Source: an uncultured Bacteroidales bacterium (lineage in GTDB: Bacteria > Bacteroidota > Bacteroidia > Bacteroidales > F082). From it: a stretch of 63,651 bases of DNA. The position numbers were made by a program, and so were the translations under genes. Shown here piece by piece: positions 18,335 to 26,653 of the stretch. The stretch lies in contig CALBNV010000061.1 of NCBI GenBank assembly GCA_937896895.1, positions 1 through 63,651 on the forward strand, in the 5' to 3' direction. The stretch's first letter is position 1; every line of letters begins with the position of its first letter. The notes beneath the pieces are model-generated. The model was not told the DNA's origin. It saw nothing but the letters and a program-made list of their open reading frames with translations, and did no database searches.

Positions 18335-19468
18335 TTACCTGTTAGCATACATCGATTCATAGTATTTCTCGTATTCGCCGCTTGTGATGTTGTCCATCCA
18401 GGCTTGGTTGTCGAGATACCATCTGACTGTCTTCTCGATACCTTCCTCGAACTGCAGGCTTGGCTCCCATCCGAGTTCTTTCTGCAGCTTTGTCGAGTCG
18501 ATGGCGTAGCGCATGTCGTGTCCGGCGCGGTCTGTGACATAGGTGATGAGGTCCATGTCCTCGCCTTCTTTTCTTCCCAAGATGCGGTCAACGGTGTTTA
18601 TGACAACTTTTATTATGTCAATGTTCTTCCATTCGTTGAAGCCGCCGATGTTGTACGTCTCTGCGATTGTTCCCTTATGGAAAATCAAATCGATGGCTCT
18701 TGCATGGTCTTCGACATAAAGCCAGTCGCGGACATTCTCGCCCTTGCCATAGACCGGAAGCGGTTTCCTGTGCCTTATGTTATTGATGAACAATGGAATG
18801 AGTTTCTCCGGAAACTGATAAGGACCGTAGTTGTTCGAGCAGTTTGTCACGATGGTCGGCATCCCGTAGGTGTCGTGGAACGCTCTCACGAAATGGTCGG
18901 AGCTGGCCTTAGCCGCCGAATATGGTGAATGCGGCTGGTATTTCAGGTCTTCGGTGAAGAACTTGCTGCCGTACGCCAAATGATGTTTGCCCGATGACGC
19001 TTTCGTGGTGAACGGCGGCTCGATGCCGTCGGGGTCGGTCATCTCCAGCGCGCCATAGACCTCGTCGGTCGAGATGTGGTAGAAACGCTTGCCCTCCCAT
19101 TTTTCCGGCAGCGACTCCCAATAGAGTTTCGCGGCCTGAAGCATCGACAAGGTGCCCATCACGTTAGTCTGCGCGAATGTAAACGGGTCTTTGATCGAGC
19201 GGTCAACATGGCTCTCGGCGGCGAGGTGAATCACACCATCGACATTGTATTTCTTGAAGATGCCCATTATCGTCTCGAAGTCGCAGATGTCGGCCTTCAC
19301 GAAAGTGTAGTTGGGCTTGTCCTCGATGTCTTTCAGGTTCGCCAGATTGCCGGCGTATGTCAGCTTATCGACGTTGATGATATGATAGTCGGGATATTTG
19401 TTGACAAAGAGTCTGACAACATGGCTTCCGATGAATCCTGCACCGCCGGTGATGATGATGTTTTTCAT
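18335..19468 (-). CDS. rfbB: dTDP-glucose 4,6-dehydratase
   Basis: RfbB converts dTDP-glucose to dTDP-4-keto-6-deoxyglucose, the second step towards dTDP-rhamnose and related sugars. The 377 residues include the NAD loop ITGGAGFIGSHVV, HLAAESHVDRSI, HISTDEVYG with catalytic Asp-Glu, and YSAAKASSDHFVRA with the catalytic Tyr and Lys. Slightly longer than the usual ~350. It is 10 bp downstream of rfbC. Confidence 0.96.
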   Translation of the reverse strand: MKNIIITGGAGFIGSHVVRLFVNKYPDYHIINVDKLTYAGNLANLKDIEDKPNYTFVKADICDFETIMGIFKKYNVDGVIHLAAESHVDRSIKDPFTFAQTNVMGTLSMLQAAKLYWESLPEKWEGKRFYHISTDEVYGALEMTDPDGIEPPFTTKASSGKHHLAYGSKFFTEDLKYQPHSPYSAAKASSDHFVRAFHDTYGMPTIVTNCSNNYGPYQFPEKLIPLFINNIRHRKPLPVYGKGENVRDWLYVEDHARAIDLIFHKGTIAETYNIGGFNEWKNIDIIKVVINTVDRILGRKEGEDMDLITYVTDRAGHDMRYAIDSTKLQKELGWEPSLQFEEGIEKTVRWYLDNQAWMDNITSGEYEKYYESMYANR

Positions 19469-19478
19469 TTGTTTCAGT

Positions 19479-20033
19479 TTAATATTTAAACGGGGTTTCT
19501 AAATCTTTTAAAAATGGGTGTTTTCTGTCCTTTTCGGAAAGGATGACATCCGTTGTCGGAATGCGCCAGTCGATGTTGATGTCGGGGTCGTTCCAGATGA
19601 TTGCGCCTTCGCTCTGCGGGGCGTAGTAGTTGTCGCATTTGTATTGGGCAACGGCGATGTCACTCAGCACCGAGAAGCCGTGCGCGAAGCCTTGCGGGAT
19701 GAAGAACATGCGGTGGTTCTCCTCGCTGAGTTCAACGGCCACGTATTTCCCGAATGTCGGGGAGCCTTTGCGGATGTCAACGGCCACGTCCAAGACCCTG
19801 CCTCTGACGCAGCTCACGAGCTTGGCCTGTGTGTAAGGCGGCTTCTGGAAATGCAGACCGCGCAGCACGCCGTAACGTGACATCGACTGGTTGTCCTGCA
19901 CGAAGACGGTCTTGCCGACGTTCTCGTCAAACTCTCTTTGTGAAAACGCTTCGAAAAAATACCCGCGTGCGTCGCCAAACACTTTCGGCTCTATGATGTA
20001 AACGCCCTCTATCTCTGTCTTTATAAAATTCAT
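19479..20033 (-). CDS. rfbC: dTDP-4-dehydrorhamnose 3,5-epimerase
   Basis: A cupin-fold epimerase of 184 residues, the usual length. Motifs: FGDARGYFFE, QDNQSMSRYGVLRGLHFQ with the catalytic His, GRVLDVAVDIRKGSPTFG, and FFIPQGFAHGF. It acts on the RfbB product. The next enzyme, the dTDP-4-dehydrorhamnose reductase RfbD, is not in this window, so the final sugar cannot be named from here alone. Confidence 0.96.
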   Translation of the reverse strand: MNFIKTEIEGVYIIEPKVFGDARGYFFEAFSQREFDENVGKTVFVQDNQSMSRYGVLRGLHFQKPPYTQAKLVSCVRGRVLDVAVDIRKGSPTFGKYVAVELSEENHRMFFIPQGFAHGFSVLSDIAVAQYKCDNYYAPQSEGAIIWNDPDINIDWRIPTTDVILSEKDRKHPFLKDLETPFKY

Positions 20034-20070
20034 ATCTTATCCTGTTCTAAAAACGTGCCTGCACGCTAAA

Positions 20071-20107
20071 AATCCTTGAATCTTTGAATCTTTAAATCTT
20101 TGAATTT
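20071..20107. repeat. GAATCTTT tandem repeats overlapping the rfbA stop
   Basis: Five related units (CCTTGAATCTTTGAATCTTT, then AAATCTTTGAATTTTTC) run from the gap into the last codons of rfbA. The stop codon of rfbA (TTA at 20092-20094 on the plus strand) is part of the array. Confidence 0.6.
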
Positions 20108-20985
20108 TTCAACTCGTCAATGACTCTGAGCAGATATTGTCCGTATTCGTTCTTAATCATCGGCTGTGCGTTCTCGCGCATCTTCTCTTCCGTGATCCAG
20201 CCGTGGCGGTAGGCGATGCCTTCGAGGCAGCCGATTTTCAGTCCGGTGCGTTTCTCGATGACTTCGACGAAAGTTGAGGCCTCCGACAGGGAGTCGTGCG
20301 TGCCGGTATCGAGCCATGCGAAACCGCGGCCGAGAAGCTGGACCTTCAGCTCGTTGTCTTTCAGAAACTCCTGGTTCACAGTGGTGATTTCAAGTTCTCC
20401 GCGTGCCGACGGCTTGATGGTCTTCGCCACGTTGACGACCTTGTTGGGATAGAAATACAGTCCGACGACAGCGTAGTTTGACTTTGGCTCTTTGGGTTTC
20501 TCCTCGATTGAAAGGACATTGCCGTCTTTGTCGAACTCCGCCACGCCGTAGCGTTCCGGGTCGGCGACCCAATATCCGAAGACGGTAGCTTTCTTGTTCT
20601 CCTCTGCGTCGGTGACGGCCTGTTTCAAGAGTTTCGTGAAGCCGTTGCCGTAGAAGATGTTGTCGCCCAACACCAGGCAGGCGCTGTCGTTCCCGATGAA
20701 TTTCTCACCAATGATGAATGCCTGCGCGAGGCCGTCAGGTGAAGGCTGCTCCGCATACTCAAAATGAACGCCGAAGTTGCTGCCGTCGCCTAAAAGGCGT
20801 TGAAAACCAGGCAGGTCGTGCGGCGTCGAAATGATCAGAATTTCCCGGATGCCAGCAAGCATCAATACCGAAACAGGATAATATACCATCGGCTTGTCGT
20901 AGATTGGTAATAATTGTTTGCTAATTCCTTTGGTGATAGGGTAAAGGCGCGTTCCTGAACCTCCAGCTAATACAATGCCTTTCAT
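20092..20985 (-). CDS. rfbA: Glucose-1-phosphate thymidylyltransferase
   Basis: RfbA makes dTDP-glucose from dTTP and glucose 1-phosphate. The 297 residues carry LAGGSGTRLYPITKGISKQL at the N terminus, LGDNIFYGNG with the metal-binding Asp, the EKP motif EEKPKEPKSNYAVVGLYFY, and ARGELEITTVNQ. It is the first gene of the rfbACB operon, with a -7 element at 21062-21069. The last codons (KNSKI) and the TAA lie inside a GAATCTTTAAATCTTTGAATT-like repeat. Confidence 0.97.
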   Translation of the reverse strand: MKGIVLAGGSGTRLYPITKGISKQLLPIYDKPMVYYPVSVLMLAGIREILIISTPHDLPGFQRLLGDGSNFGVHFEYAEQPSPDGLAQAFIIGEKFIGNDSACLVLGDNIFYGNGFTKLLKQAVTDAEENKKATVFGYWVADPERYGVAEFDKDGNVLSIEEKPKEPKSNYAVVGLYFYPNKVVNVAKTIKPSARGELEITTVNQEFLKDNELKVQLLGRGFAWLDTGTHDSLSEASTFVEVIEKRTGLKIGCLEGIAYRHGWITEEKMRENAQPMIKNEYGQYLLRVIDELKNSKI

Positions 20986-21061
20986 TTTATTTTATTTTTA
21001 ACTTATTGACTATCAATTTAATAAATAAACTGCTCATAAGATGCAGAGAAATTCAAACTTG

Positions 21062-21069
21062 CAAAGTTA
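21062..21069 (-). promoter_or_regulatory. Bacteroidota -7 element of the rfbACB operon
   Basis: TAACTTTG on the minus strand matches TAnnTTTG, 76 bases upstream of the rfbA start, leaving an AT-rich leader of roughly 70 bases with no recognised structure. Confidence 0.5.
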
Positions 21070-21143
21070 ATATAAAAAAACATAAGTAAAAGAAAAAATC
21101 GAAAAAATATGCCTATAGCTGCAAGATTTGCGGAAATTAACAC

Positions 21144-21151
21144 TAATTTTG
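21144..21151 (+). promoter_or_regulatory. Bacteroidota -7 element of tsaB
   Basis: TAATTTTG matches TAnnTTTG, 18 bases before the ATG at 21170. It supports that start over the in-frame ATG at 21128, which is upstream of the promoter element. Confidence 0.55.
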
Positions 21152-21169
21152 CGGAAAATTTTTTTTGAT

Positions 21170-21859
21170 ATGATTCTTTGTTTGGAAACGGCGACGCCGT
21201 CGTGTTCGGTGTCGTTGGTACATGACGGCGAGGTTTTGGCGTTCGAGGAAGACCAGAAAGGTCAGAACCATTCTGAGAAGATCACACTTTTCATTGAGTC
21301 TGTGATGAACAAGGCAGGCATCTCTTACAGCCGGCTCGATGCCGTTGCGGTGAGCATGGGCCCGGGCTCCTACACGGGTCTGCGCATCGGCGTCAGCACC
21401 GCGAAAGGCCTCTGCTACGCCGCCGAGAAACCGCTCATCGCCATCGACACGCTCCACGCAATGGCGTTCGGCGGGAAAACGAAAGTCAATGCTGGAAAAC
21501 CCATCCTGGTCCCGATGATCGACGCCCGACGGATGGAGGTCTATGCGGAAATATTTGATGAAAATATCAATAGAATTGAAGATACAAAAGCAATAATAAT
21601 CGATGAAAATTCATTTTCCGAATATAAGTCGCAACATGATGTTTTCCTCTTTGGCGACGGCGCTGACAAATGCGCTGAGCTTTTCGCCAACGACAACAAA
21701 ATCAATGTGATAAAAGACTTTTATTGCTCTGCGAGATATATGAACAGACTCGCTCAGCAGAAACTCGAAAACAAGGATTTCGTCGATGTCGCGTATTTCG
21801 AGCCTTTCTATCTGAAAGATTTCGTTCCGGGGATCCCGACGGTAAAAGGACTGAGATAA
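21170..21859 (+). CDS. tsaB: tRNA threonylcarbamoyladenosine biosynthesis protein TsaB
   Basis: TsaB is the ASKHA-fold partner of TsaD and TsaE in forming t6A37 on ANN-reading tRNAs. The 229 residues begin with MILCLETATPSCSVSLV and contain AVSMGPGSYTGLRIGVSTAKG, the family hallmark, then PMIDARRMEVYAEIFD. Like other TsaB proteins it lacks the metal-binding histidines of TsaD. The metal efflux operon begins 32 bp downstream and could be reached by readthrough. Confidence 0.94.
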   Translation: MILCLETATPSCSVSLVHDGEVLAFEEDQKGQNHSEKITLFIESVMNKAGISYSRLDAVAVSMGPGSYTGLRIGVSTAKGLCYAAEKPLIAIDTLHAMAFGGKTKVNAGKPILVPMIDARRMEVYAEIFDENINRIEDTKAIIIDENSFSEYKSQHDVFLFGDGADKCAELFANDNKINVIKDFYCSARYMNRLAQQKLENKDFVDVAYFEPFYLKDFVPGIPTVKGLR

Positions 21860-21878
21860 TATATTGATTTTCAATATA
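21860..21878. promoter_or_regulatory. Inverted repeat TATATTGA..TCAATATA, possible operator
   Basis: TATATTGATTTTCAATATA is a near-perfect dyad (TATATTGA / TCAATATA) immediately after the tsaB stop and 13 bases before the first gene of the metal efflux operon. Its position suits a repressor operator, but there is no regulator gene in the window and no T-tract that would favour a terminator. Confidence 0.4.
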
Positions 21879-21891
21879 ATAAATCTAAAAT

Positions 21892-22281
21892 ATGAAAAAG
21901 AAGATAACCGCCACAATGCTGATGTTTGCCTGCGCGATGCTGATGTTTCACGCAGCAGTGCCGCATCATCATCATCCCGGCGTTGTTGTCTGCTTCCAAC
22001 ATCATCATCACGATTGCGACGCACATCATCACCACCACGGCTGTGACGAAGGCACCTGCGTAATATCTGATTTCTTCTCGCCTTCTGACATTCAACATAT
22101 TGATGTTCAAGTTGTTAAATGCAATTTTCTTGATTTTTACTTTGATAATCATTCAGAACCCGACAATCATATTTTCGGCCTTGAAGGGACTCAGTTCCGA
22201 GAACGACCGTATCTTTTTGTCATCAACGAAACCATTGTGACACGTCTCGGCGTGCTGCACGCTCCACCCGTTTTATGTTAA
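21892..22281 (+). CDS. Small exported histidine-rich protein (DUF6769-like)
   Basis: The 129-residue protein has an N-terminal signal-like segment (MKKKITATMLMFACAMLMFH) and then three histidine clusters within 30 residues (HHHH, HHHH, HHHHH) interspersed with Cys and Asp (CFQHHHHDCDAHHHHHGCD). The second half is more ordinary and ends PPVLC. It resembles the small His-rich proteins encoded in front of CusBA-type operons in Bacteroidetes, often called DUF6769. The family name is from memory and not certain. Binding of Zn, Cu, Co or Ni outside the inner membrane, as a buffer or metallochaperone for the efflux system, is inference. Confidence 0.75.
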   Translation: MKKKITATMLMFACAMLMFHAAVPHHHHPGVVVCFQHHHHDCDAHHHHHGCDEGTCVISDFFSPSDIQHIDVQVVKCNFLDFYFDNHSEPDNHIFGLEGTQFRERPYLFVINETIVTRLGVLHAPPVLC

Positions 22282-22299
22282 AACTCTGTGCATGACATC

Positions 22300-22307
22300 T
22301 ATATTTG
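22300..22307 (+). promoter_or_regulatory. Bacteroidota -7 element before the efflux adaptor gene
   Basis: TATATTTG matches TAnnTTTG, 23 bases upstream of the ATG at 22331. The adaptor-pump-channel genes may thus be transcribed separately from the small His-rich protein gene. Confidence 0.5.
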
Positions 22308-22330
22308 CATGAATTTTTAACTTTAAAACG

Positions 22331-23536
22331 ATGAAAAAACTATTAATCACTTCAATAATATTGGGACTTCTGTCCTGTGCGCATAACGAGACGCACGAAC
22401 ATCATCACGAACACGAAGGCCACGTCCACACAGCTGAATGCGGCCATGAACATCATCACGACGCGGATGAACATCACCACGACCACGAAGAAGTCGTAAG
22501 TAACACGGTCGCCTTTTCCCATGAACAAATGGAGAAAGTCGATTTCGAGGTTATGAAGGTTGTGAAACAACCTATCTGTCAGATTATCAAGACGACAGCC
22601 CGTGTCATGCCTTCGCAGGATAACATGAAAATCATCACGGCGGCCACCGACGGAATCGTTGAATTTGCCAAAGACAAACTCGTCGAAGGACTGGACCTGG
22701 CGGAGGGAATTGTCGTTTTCACCATTAATAATAGTGAAATGGCACAAGGAAACTTGTCGGTTTTGCAAGAGGAAATAACTGCCGATTACAACCGCGCCAA
22801 GGCGGATTACGAACGCAAGAAGTCGTTGTCCGCCGACAGACTCATTACTGAAAACGACTTGCAAGAGGCTGAGGCTGAATATCTTAAGGCGAAAAAGGCA
22901 TACGACAACATGCAGGAGAATTTCGCCGGCGGCAAACAGGTTGTGAAGTCGCCTGTTCCCGGATACGTGAAAGACATCTTTGTTGAAAACGGCTCGTATG
23001 TCACAGCAGGTCAGGAACTTATGACGATTTGCCGGGCCGGGAGACTTTATCTCAGGGCAGATTTGCAGCCGAAGTATTTTCCTATATTGAAAAATGTCGT
23101 CTCGGCAAATTTCAAGTCATTGAACAACAATAAGTTATATTCTCTTGACGATTTGAACGGCCGTTTGCTTTCATACGGGAAAGCGACTTCTTTCGACAAT
23201 CCGTTGATTCCCGTGACTTTTGAGATTGACGACAATGATGAACTTGTAAGTGGTTCATTTGTCGAGCTTTACATCATGACAAAAGATGAGAACGAAGGCA
23301 TCATGGTTCCAAATTCCGCTTTGATAGAGGAGATGGGCAGTTTCTTTGTCTTCGTTGAGGTTCGGCATGAACTTTTCGAGAAACGTGCTGTCACCGTTGG
23401 TGCTTCCGATGGTTTTAACACTCAGATTGTCAGGGGTTTGGAGCCGGATGAGACTATTGTGAGCAAAGGTGCGATTTACATCAAATTGGCGCAGGGGTCC
23501 GGGAAGCTCGACCCTCACGCCGGTCACGTTCATTAG
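22331..23536 (+). CDS. Heavy-metal RND efflux periplasmic adaptor (CusB/CzcB family lipoprotein)
   Basis: A 401-residue membrane fusion protein that bridges the RND pump and the outer-membrane channel. The start MKKLLITSIILGLLSC has a lipobox with Cys16, so it is probably lipid-anchored. Residues 17-55 are an extreme His/Glu/Asp-rich segment (HEHHHEHEGH, HEHHHDADEHHHDHEE) likely to bind metal. Then follow the lipoyl-like/hairpin region (DLQEAEAEYLKAKKAYD), VKSPVPGYVKDIFVENGSYV and beta-barrel domains typical of HlyD-type adaptors. The end again has DPHAGHVH. The pump gene starts 9 bp downstream. Confidence 0.93.
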   Translation: MKKLLITSIILGLLSCAHNETHEHHHEHEGHVHTAECGHEHHHDADEHHHDHEEVVSNTVAFSHEQMEKVDFEVMKVVKQPICQIIKTTARVMPSQDNMKIITAATDGIVEFAKDKLVEGLDLAEGIVVFTINNSEMAQGNLSVLQEEITADYNRAKADYERKKSLSADRLITENDLQEAEAEYLKAKKAYDNMQENFAGGKQVVKSPVPGYVKDIFVENGSYVTAGQELMTICRAGRLYLRADLQPKYFPILKNVVSANFKSLNNNKLYSLDDLNGRLLSYGKATSFDNPLIPVTFEIDDNDELVSGSFVELYIMTKDENEGIMVPNSALIEEMGSFFVFVEVRHELFEKRAVTVGASDGFNTQIVRGLEPDETIVSKGAIYIKLAQGSGKLDPHAGHVH

Positions 23537-23545
23537 GAGGTCGCC

Positions 23546-26500
23546 ATGCTTAACAAGATTATTAAATTCTCGTTGGAAAACAAGCTGTTAGTGCTTGTCG
23601 GGGCCGTGCTTTTGGTCATCGGCGGCTACCTTTCCTCGCGCGACATGGACATTGACGTCTTTCCGGACCTCACCGCCCCGATGGTCGTGGTGATGACCGA
23701 CGCGCACCGTATGGCCGCCGAGGAGGTCGAACGTCTCGTCACCTTCCCGATTGAGACCTCGATGAACGGTGCCACCAACGTGCGCCGCGTGCGTTCCGCT
23801 TCCATGATGGGCTATTCGTTTGTATGGGTCGAGTTCGACTGGGGCATGGACGTGTTCAAGGCGCGACAGATCGTCTCCGAAAAGATGGTCACGCTTTCGG
23901 ACGTCCTGCCCGAAGGTATCACGCCGGTGCTGGCGCCGCAGTCGAGCGTCATGGGTGAGATATTATTCGTTGGCTTACAGTCAGATACGACATCGATGAT
24001 GGACCTTCGCACCTTGGCGGAATGGGTCGTGAAACCGGCAGTCCTCGCCACCGGCGGCGTGTCGCAGGTCACAATCATCGGCGGCGACCTGAAACAATAC
24101 CAAATCATCGCCGACCCTGTCCGCATGAACGCTTACGGCGTGACGATGGACGACCTCGAAGCCGTCGGTAAGACGTTGAGCGTCAACTCTGTAGGCGGCG
24201 TAGTCCGCGACTTCGGCAACGAATACGCACTTCGCGGAATGGGCAGGACAAACGACATCGACGAGCTGGGGAAGACGTTTGTGAAATATGTTTCGTCAGA
24301 CAGTAGAGACGGAGCATGCTCCGTCTCTACACCAATCGTGTTGTCCGATGTCGCCGACATTCGTATCGGAAGTGCCGTGAAGATGGGCTACGCCTCGCAC
24401 AACGCCAAGGACGCTATCATTCTTTCAATATCCAAACAGCCGAATATCAATACTTTAGAGGTGACGAAAAACATTGAGAAGAACCTCGTCGAGATACAGA
24501 AATCGCTGCCGGCGGATGTGAAGATGGACACTAAAATCTTCCGTCAGGCCGATTTCATCGAGGCATCAGTGAATAATGTCGCGAAAGCTTTGATTGAGGG
24601 TGCTATCTTCGTGATAATCATACTGTTCCTGTTTCTCGGAAGTTTCCGCACGACAGTCATCTCCGTCTTGGCGATACCGCTTTCGCTGCTCGGCACTCTC
24701 ATCGTCCTCAACCTCATGGGAATGAATGTCAACACCATGACTTTAGGCGGGATGTGCATCGCCATCGGCTCGCTCGTCGATGACGCTATCATTGATGTCG
24801 AAAATGTCTATAAACGATTGAGACAGAATCACTTGCTTCCGAAAGAACAACGCGAAAGCACATTCAGCGTCGTCTTCCACGGCTCAAGCGAAATACGCAC
24901 CTCTATCATTAATGCGACATTCATCACCATCGTGGCTTTCGTGCCGCTTTTCTTCCTTTCCGGAATGGAGGGACGGATGCTTAAGCCATTGGGAATCAGT
25001 TATATAATTGCGCTTTTGATGTCGCTTGTGGTGGCGATGACGGTGACACCGCTGCTTTGCAAAATGCTTCTCTCCGATGAGAAATATCTCGAAAAGCAAG
25101 AAAAGGAAAGCTGGCTGTCGCGTCATCTGATGCGTGGCTACAACACCTCGCTGAATTGGTCGCTGAACCATAAAAAGACAGTGATTTTCAGCACGTTGGC
25201 GTTGCTTGTTATAGCCGTCGGATTGTTTTTCACGATGGGACAGAGTTTCTTGCCCGACTTCAACGAAGGCTCGTTGACGATAACTGCGATTTCAAAGCCA
25301 GGCATCTCGTTGGAGGAAAGCAACAAACTCGGCAATATCATTGAGAATGAGCTGCTTGCGATACCTGAAGTGAACAGTACGGCGCGTCGTTCGGGAAGAG
25401 GCGAACTCGACGAGCACTCGCAGGCCACCAACGCCGCTGAAATAGACGTAAACTTCACATTGTCAGAACGTTCGCAGGAGGAGTTCCTCGCTGAAGTGCG
25501 TCATCGTCTGTCGGAGATTCCAGGCATCGCCGCCACCGTCGGACAGCCGCTCGGTCATCGCATCGACCACATGCTCACCGGAACGCGTGCCGCGATAGCG
25601 ATAAAAATCTTCGGCACTGACATCAGCGAATTGTTTATGACCGCAAATAAACTTAAAGACGAAATCGCTGATATTGAGGGACTTGTGGATTTGAGTGTAG
25701 AACAGCAGACGGAGACGCCCGAGATACAGATTCGTGCCAACCGCGACATGCTCGCACGCTACGGCATCACGATGGAGGAATTTAACCACTTTGTCGAACT
25801 CGCTTTCTCCGGCGAGAAACTGTCGGAGATTTACGAAGGCCAGCGCAGTTTCGACCTCGTGCTGCGCCTCGACCCGAGTTACACGGAGAACATCGAAAAA
25901 CTGAAGTCGGCCTTGATAAGCACCGGCGGCGGGGCGATGGTGCCGTTGGCGGAAGTCGCTGATATTGTTTCAGTTGGCGGACCGAACTCCATCTCACGAG
26001 AGAACGTCCAGCGTAAAATCGTCGTTTCCGCCAACGTCTCCGGCCGCGATGTAGTGAGCGTCGTGAACGACATCAAAGAGCGTGTTGACGAACACATCAC
26101 GTTGCCGGAAGGCTACAGAATAGAATACGGCGGACAGTTCCAAAGCGCGAAAGATGCGTCTAAGATATTGTTAATCATGACGTTGGTGGCGTTGGTGGTG
26201 ATTTTCCTGCTGCTTTACGGCGAGTTCAAAAACGTCACGCTTTCGGCAATCACGTTGTTGAATTTGCCGCTTGCCGTCATAGGCGGCGTCTTCGCGATTT
26301 ACATCTCATCGGGTGTCGTCAGCATCCCCGCGATAATCGGGTTTATCACCTTGTTCGGCATTGCCACAAGAAACGGTATCTTGTTGATTTCCAGGTATCA
26401 AGTCTGTGAAAACAAAGGCGAGTCGTTGCGTCAGGCCATCATCGACGGCTCAAAAGACCGTCTCAATCCAATCTTGATGACAGCCCTGACCTCGGCGTTG

Positions 26501-26653
26501 GCGTTGATACCGTTGGTGCTGAACGGCGACGCTTCCGGCAACGAAATCCAAAGCCCGATGGCGGTCGTCGTACTCGGCGGCCTGCTAACTTCCACATTGT
26601 TAAACATTTACGTTATTCCGGTGGTTTACGAATTAATAAACAGAAAAAAATGA
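23546..26653 (+). CDS. Heavy-metal efflux RND pump (CusA/CzcA family)
   Basis: The 1035-residue inner-membrane, proton-driven pump exports metal cations through the adaptor and channel. Architecture is classic RND: TM1, a large periplasmic loop with the porter domain, TM2-6, a second periplasmic loop, TM8-12. TM4 reads GGMCIAIGSLVDDAIIDVEN (about 396-415), the HME-RND signature; the LVDDA form points to a divalent-ion subgroup rather than the Cu/Ag one (family knowledge, not proven). Odd feature: a perfect 28-bp palindrome (24303-24330) sits in frame at residues 253-262, adding SRDGACSVST in the first periplasmic loop, where relatives have a short linker. Confidence 0.94.
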   Translation: MLNKIIKFSLENKLLVLVGAVLLVIGGYLSSRDMDIDVFPDLTAPMVVVMTDAHRMAAEEVERLVTFPIETSMNGATNVRRVRSASMMGYSFVWVEFDWGMDVFKARQIVSEKMVTLSDVLPEGITPVLAPQSSVMGEILFVGLQSDTTSMMDLRTLAEWVVKPAVLATGGVSQVTIIGGDLKQYQIIADPVRMNAYGVTMDDLEAVGKTLSVNSVGGVVRDFGNEYALRGMGRTNDIDELGKTFVKYVSSDSRDGACSVSTPIVLSDVADIRIGSAVKMGYASHNAKDAIILSISKQPNINTLEVTKNIEKNLVEIQKSLPADVKMDTKIFRQADFIEASVNNVAKALIEGAIFVIIILFLFLGSFRTTVISVLAIPLSLLGTLIVLNLMGMNVNTMTLGGMCIAIGSLVDDAIIDVENVYKRLRQNHLLPKEQRESTFSVVFHGSSEIRTSIINATFITIVAFVPLFFLSGMEGRMLKPLGISYIIALLMSLVVAMTVTPLLCKMLLSDEKYLEKQEKESWLSRHLMRGYNTSLNWSLNHKKTVIFSTLALLVIAVGLFFTMGQSFLPDFNEGSLTITAISKPGISLEESNKLGNIIENELLAIPEVNSTARRSGRGELDEHSQATNAAEIDVNFTLSERSQEEFLAEVRHRLSEIPGIAATVGQPLGHRIDHMLTGTRAAIAIKIFGTDISELFMTANKLKDEIADIEGLVDLSVEQQTETPEIQIRANRDMLARYGITMEEFNHFVELAFSGEKLSEIYEGQRSFDLVLRLDPSYTENIEKLKSALISTGGGAMVPLAEVADIVSVGGPNSISRENVQRKIVVSANVSGRDVVSVVNDIKERVDEHITLPEGYRIEYGGQFQSAKDASKILLIMTLVALVVIFLLLYGEFKNVTLSAITLLNLPLAVIGGVFAIYISSGVVSIPAIIGFITLFGIATRNGILLISRYQVCENKGESLRQAIIDGSKDRLNPILMTALTSALALIPLVLNGDASGNEIQSPMAVVVLGGLLTSTLLNIYVIPVVYELINRKK
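24303..24330. repeat. REP-like palindrome, copy 2, inside the RND pump gene
   Basis: GTAGAGACGG...CCGTCTCTAC is a perfect 28-bp palindrome, the same family as copies at 1425-1452 and 37247-37275. It is read through in frame by the pump gene. The reading frame is intact on both sides. Confidence 0.9.
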
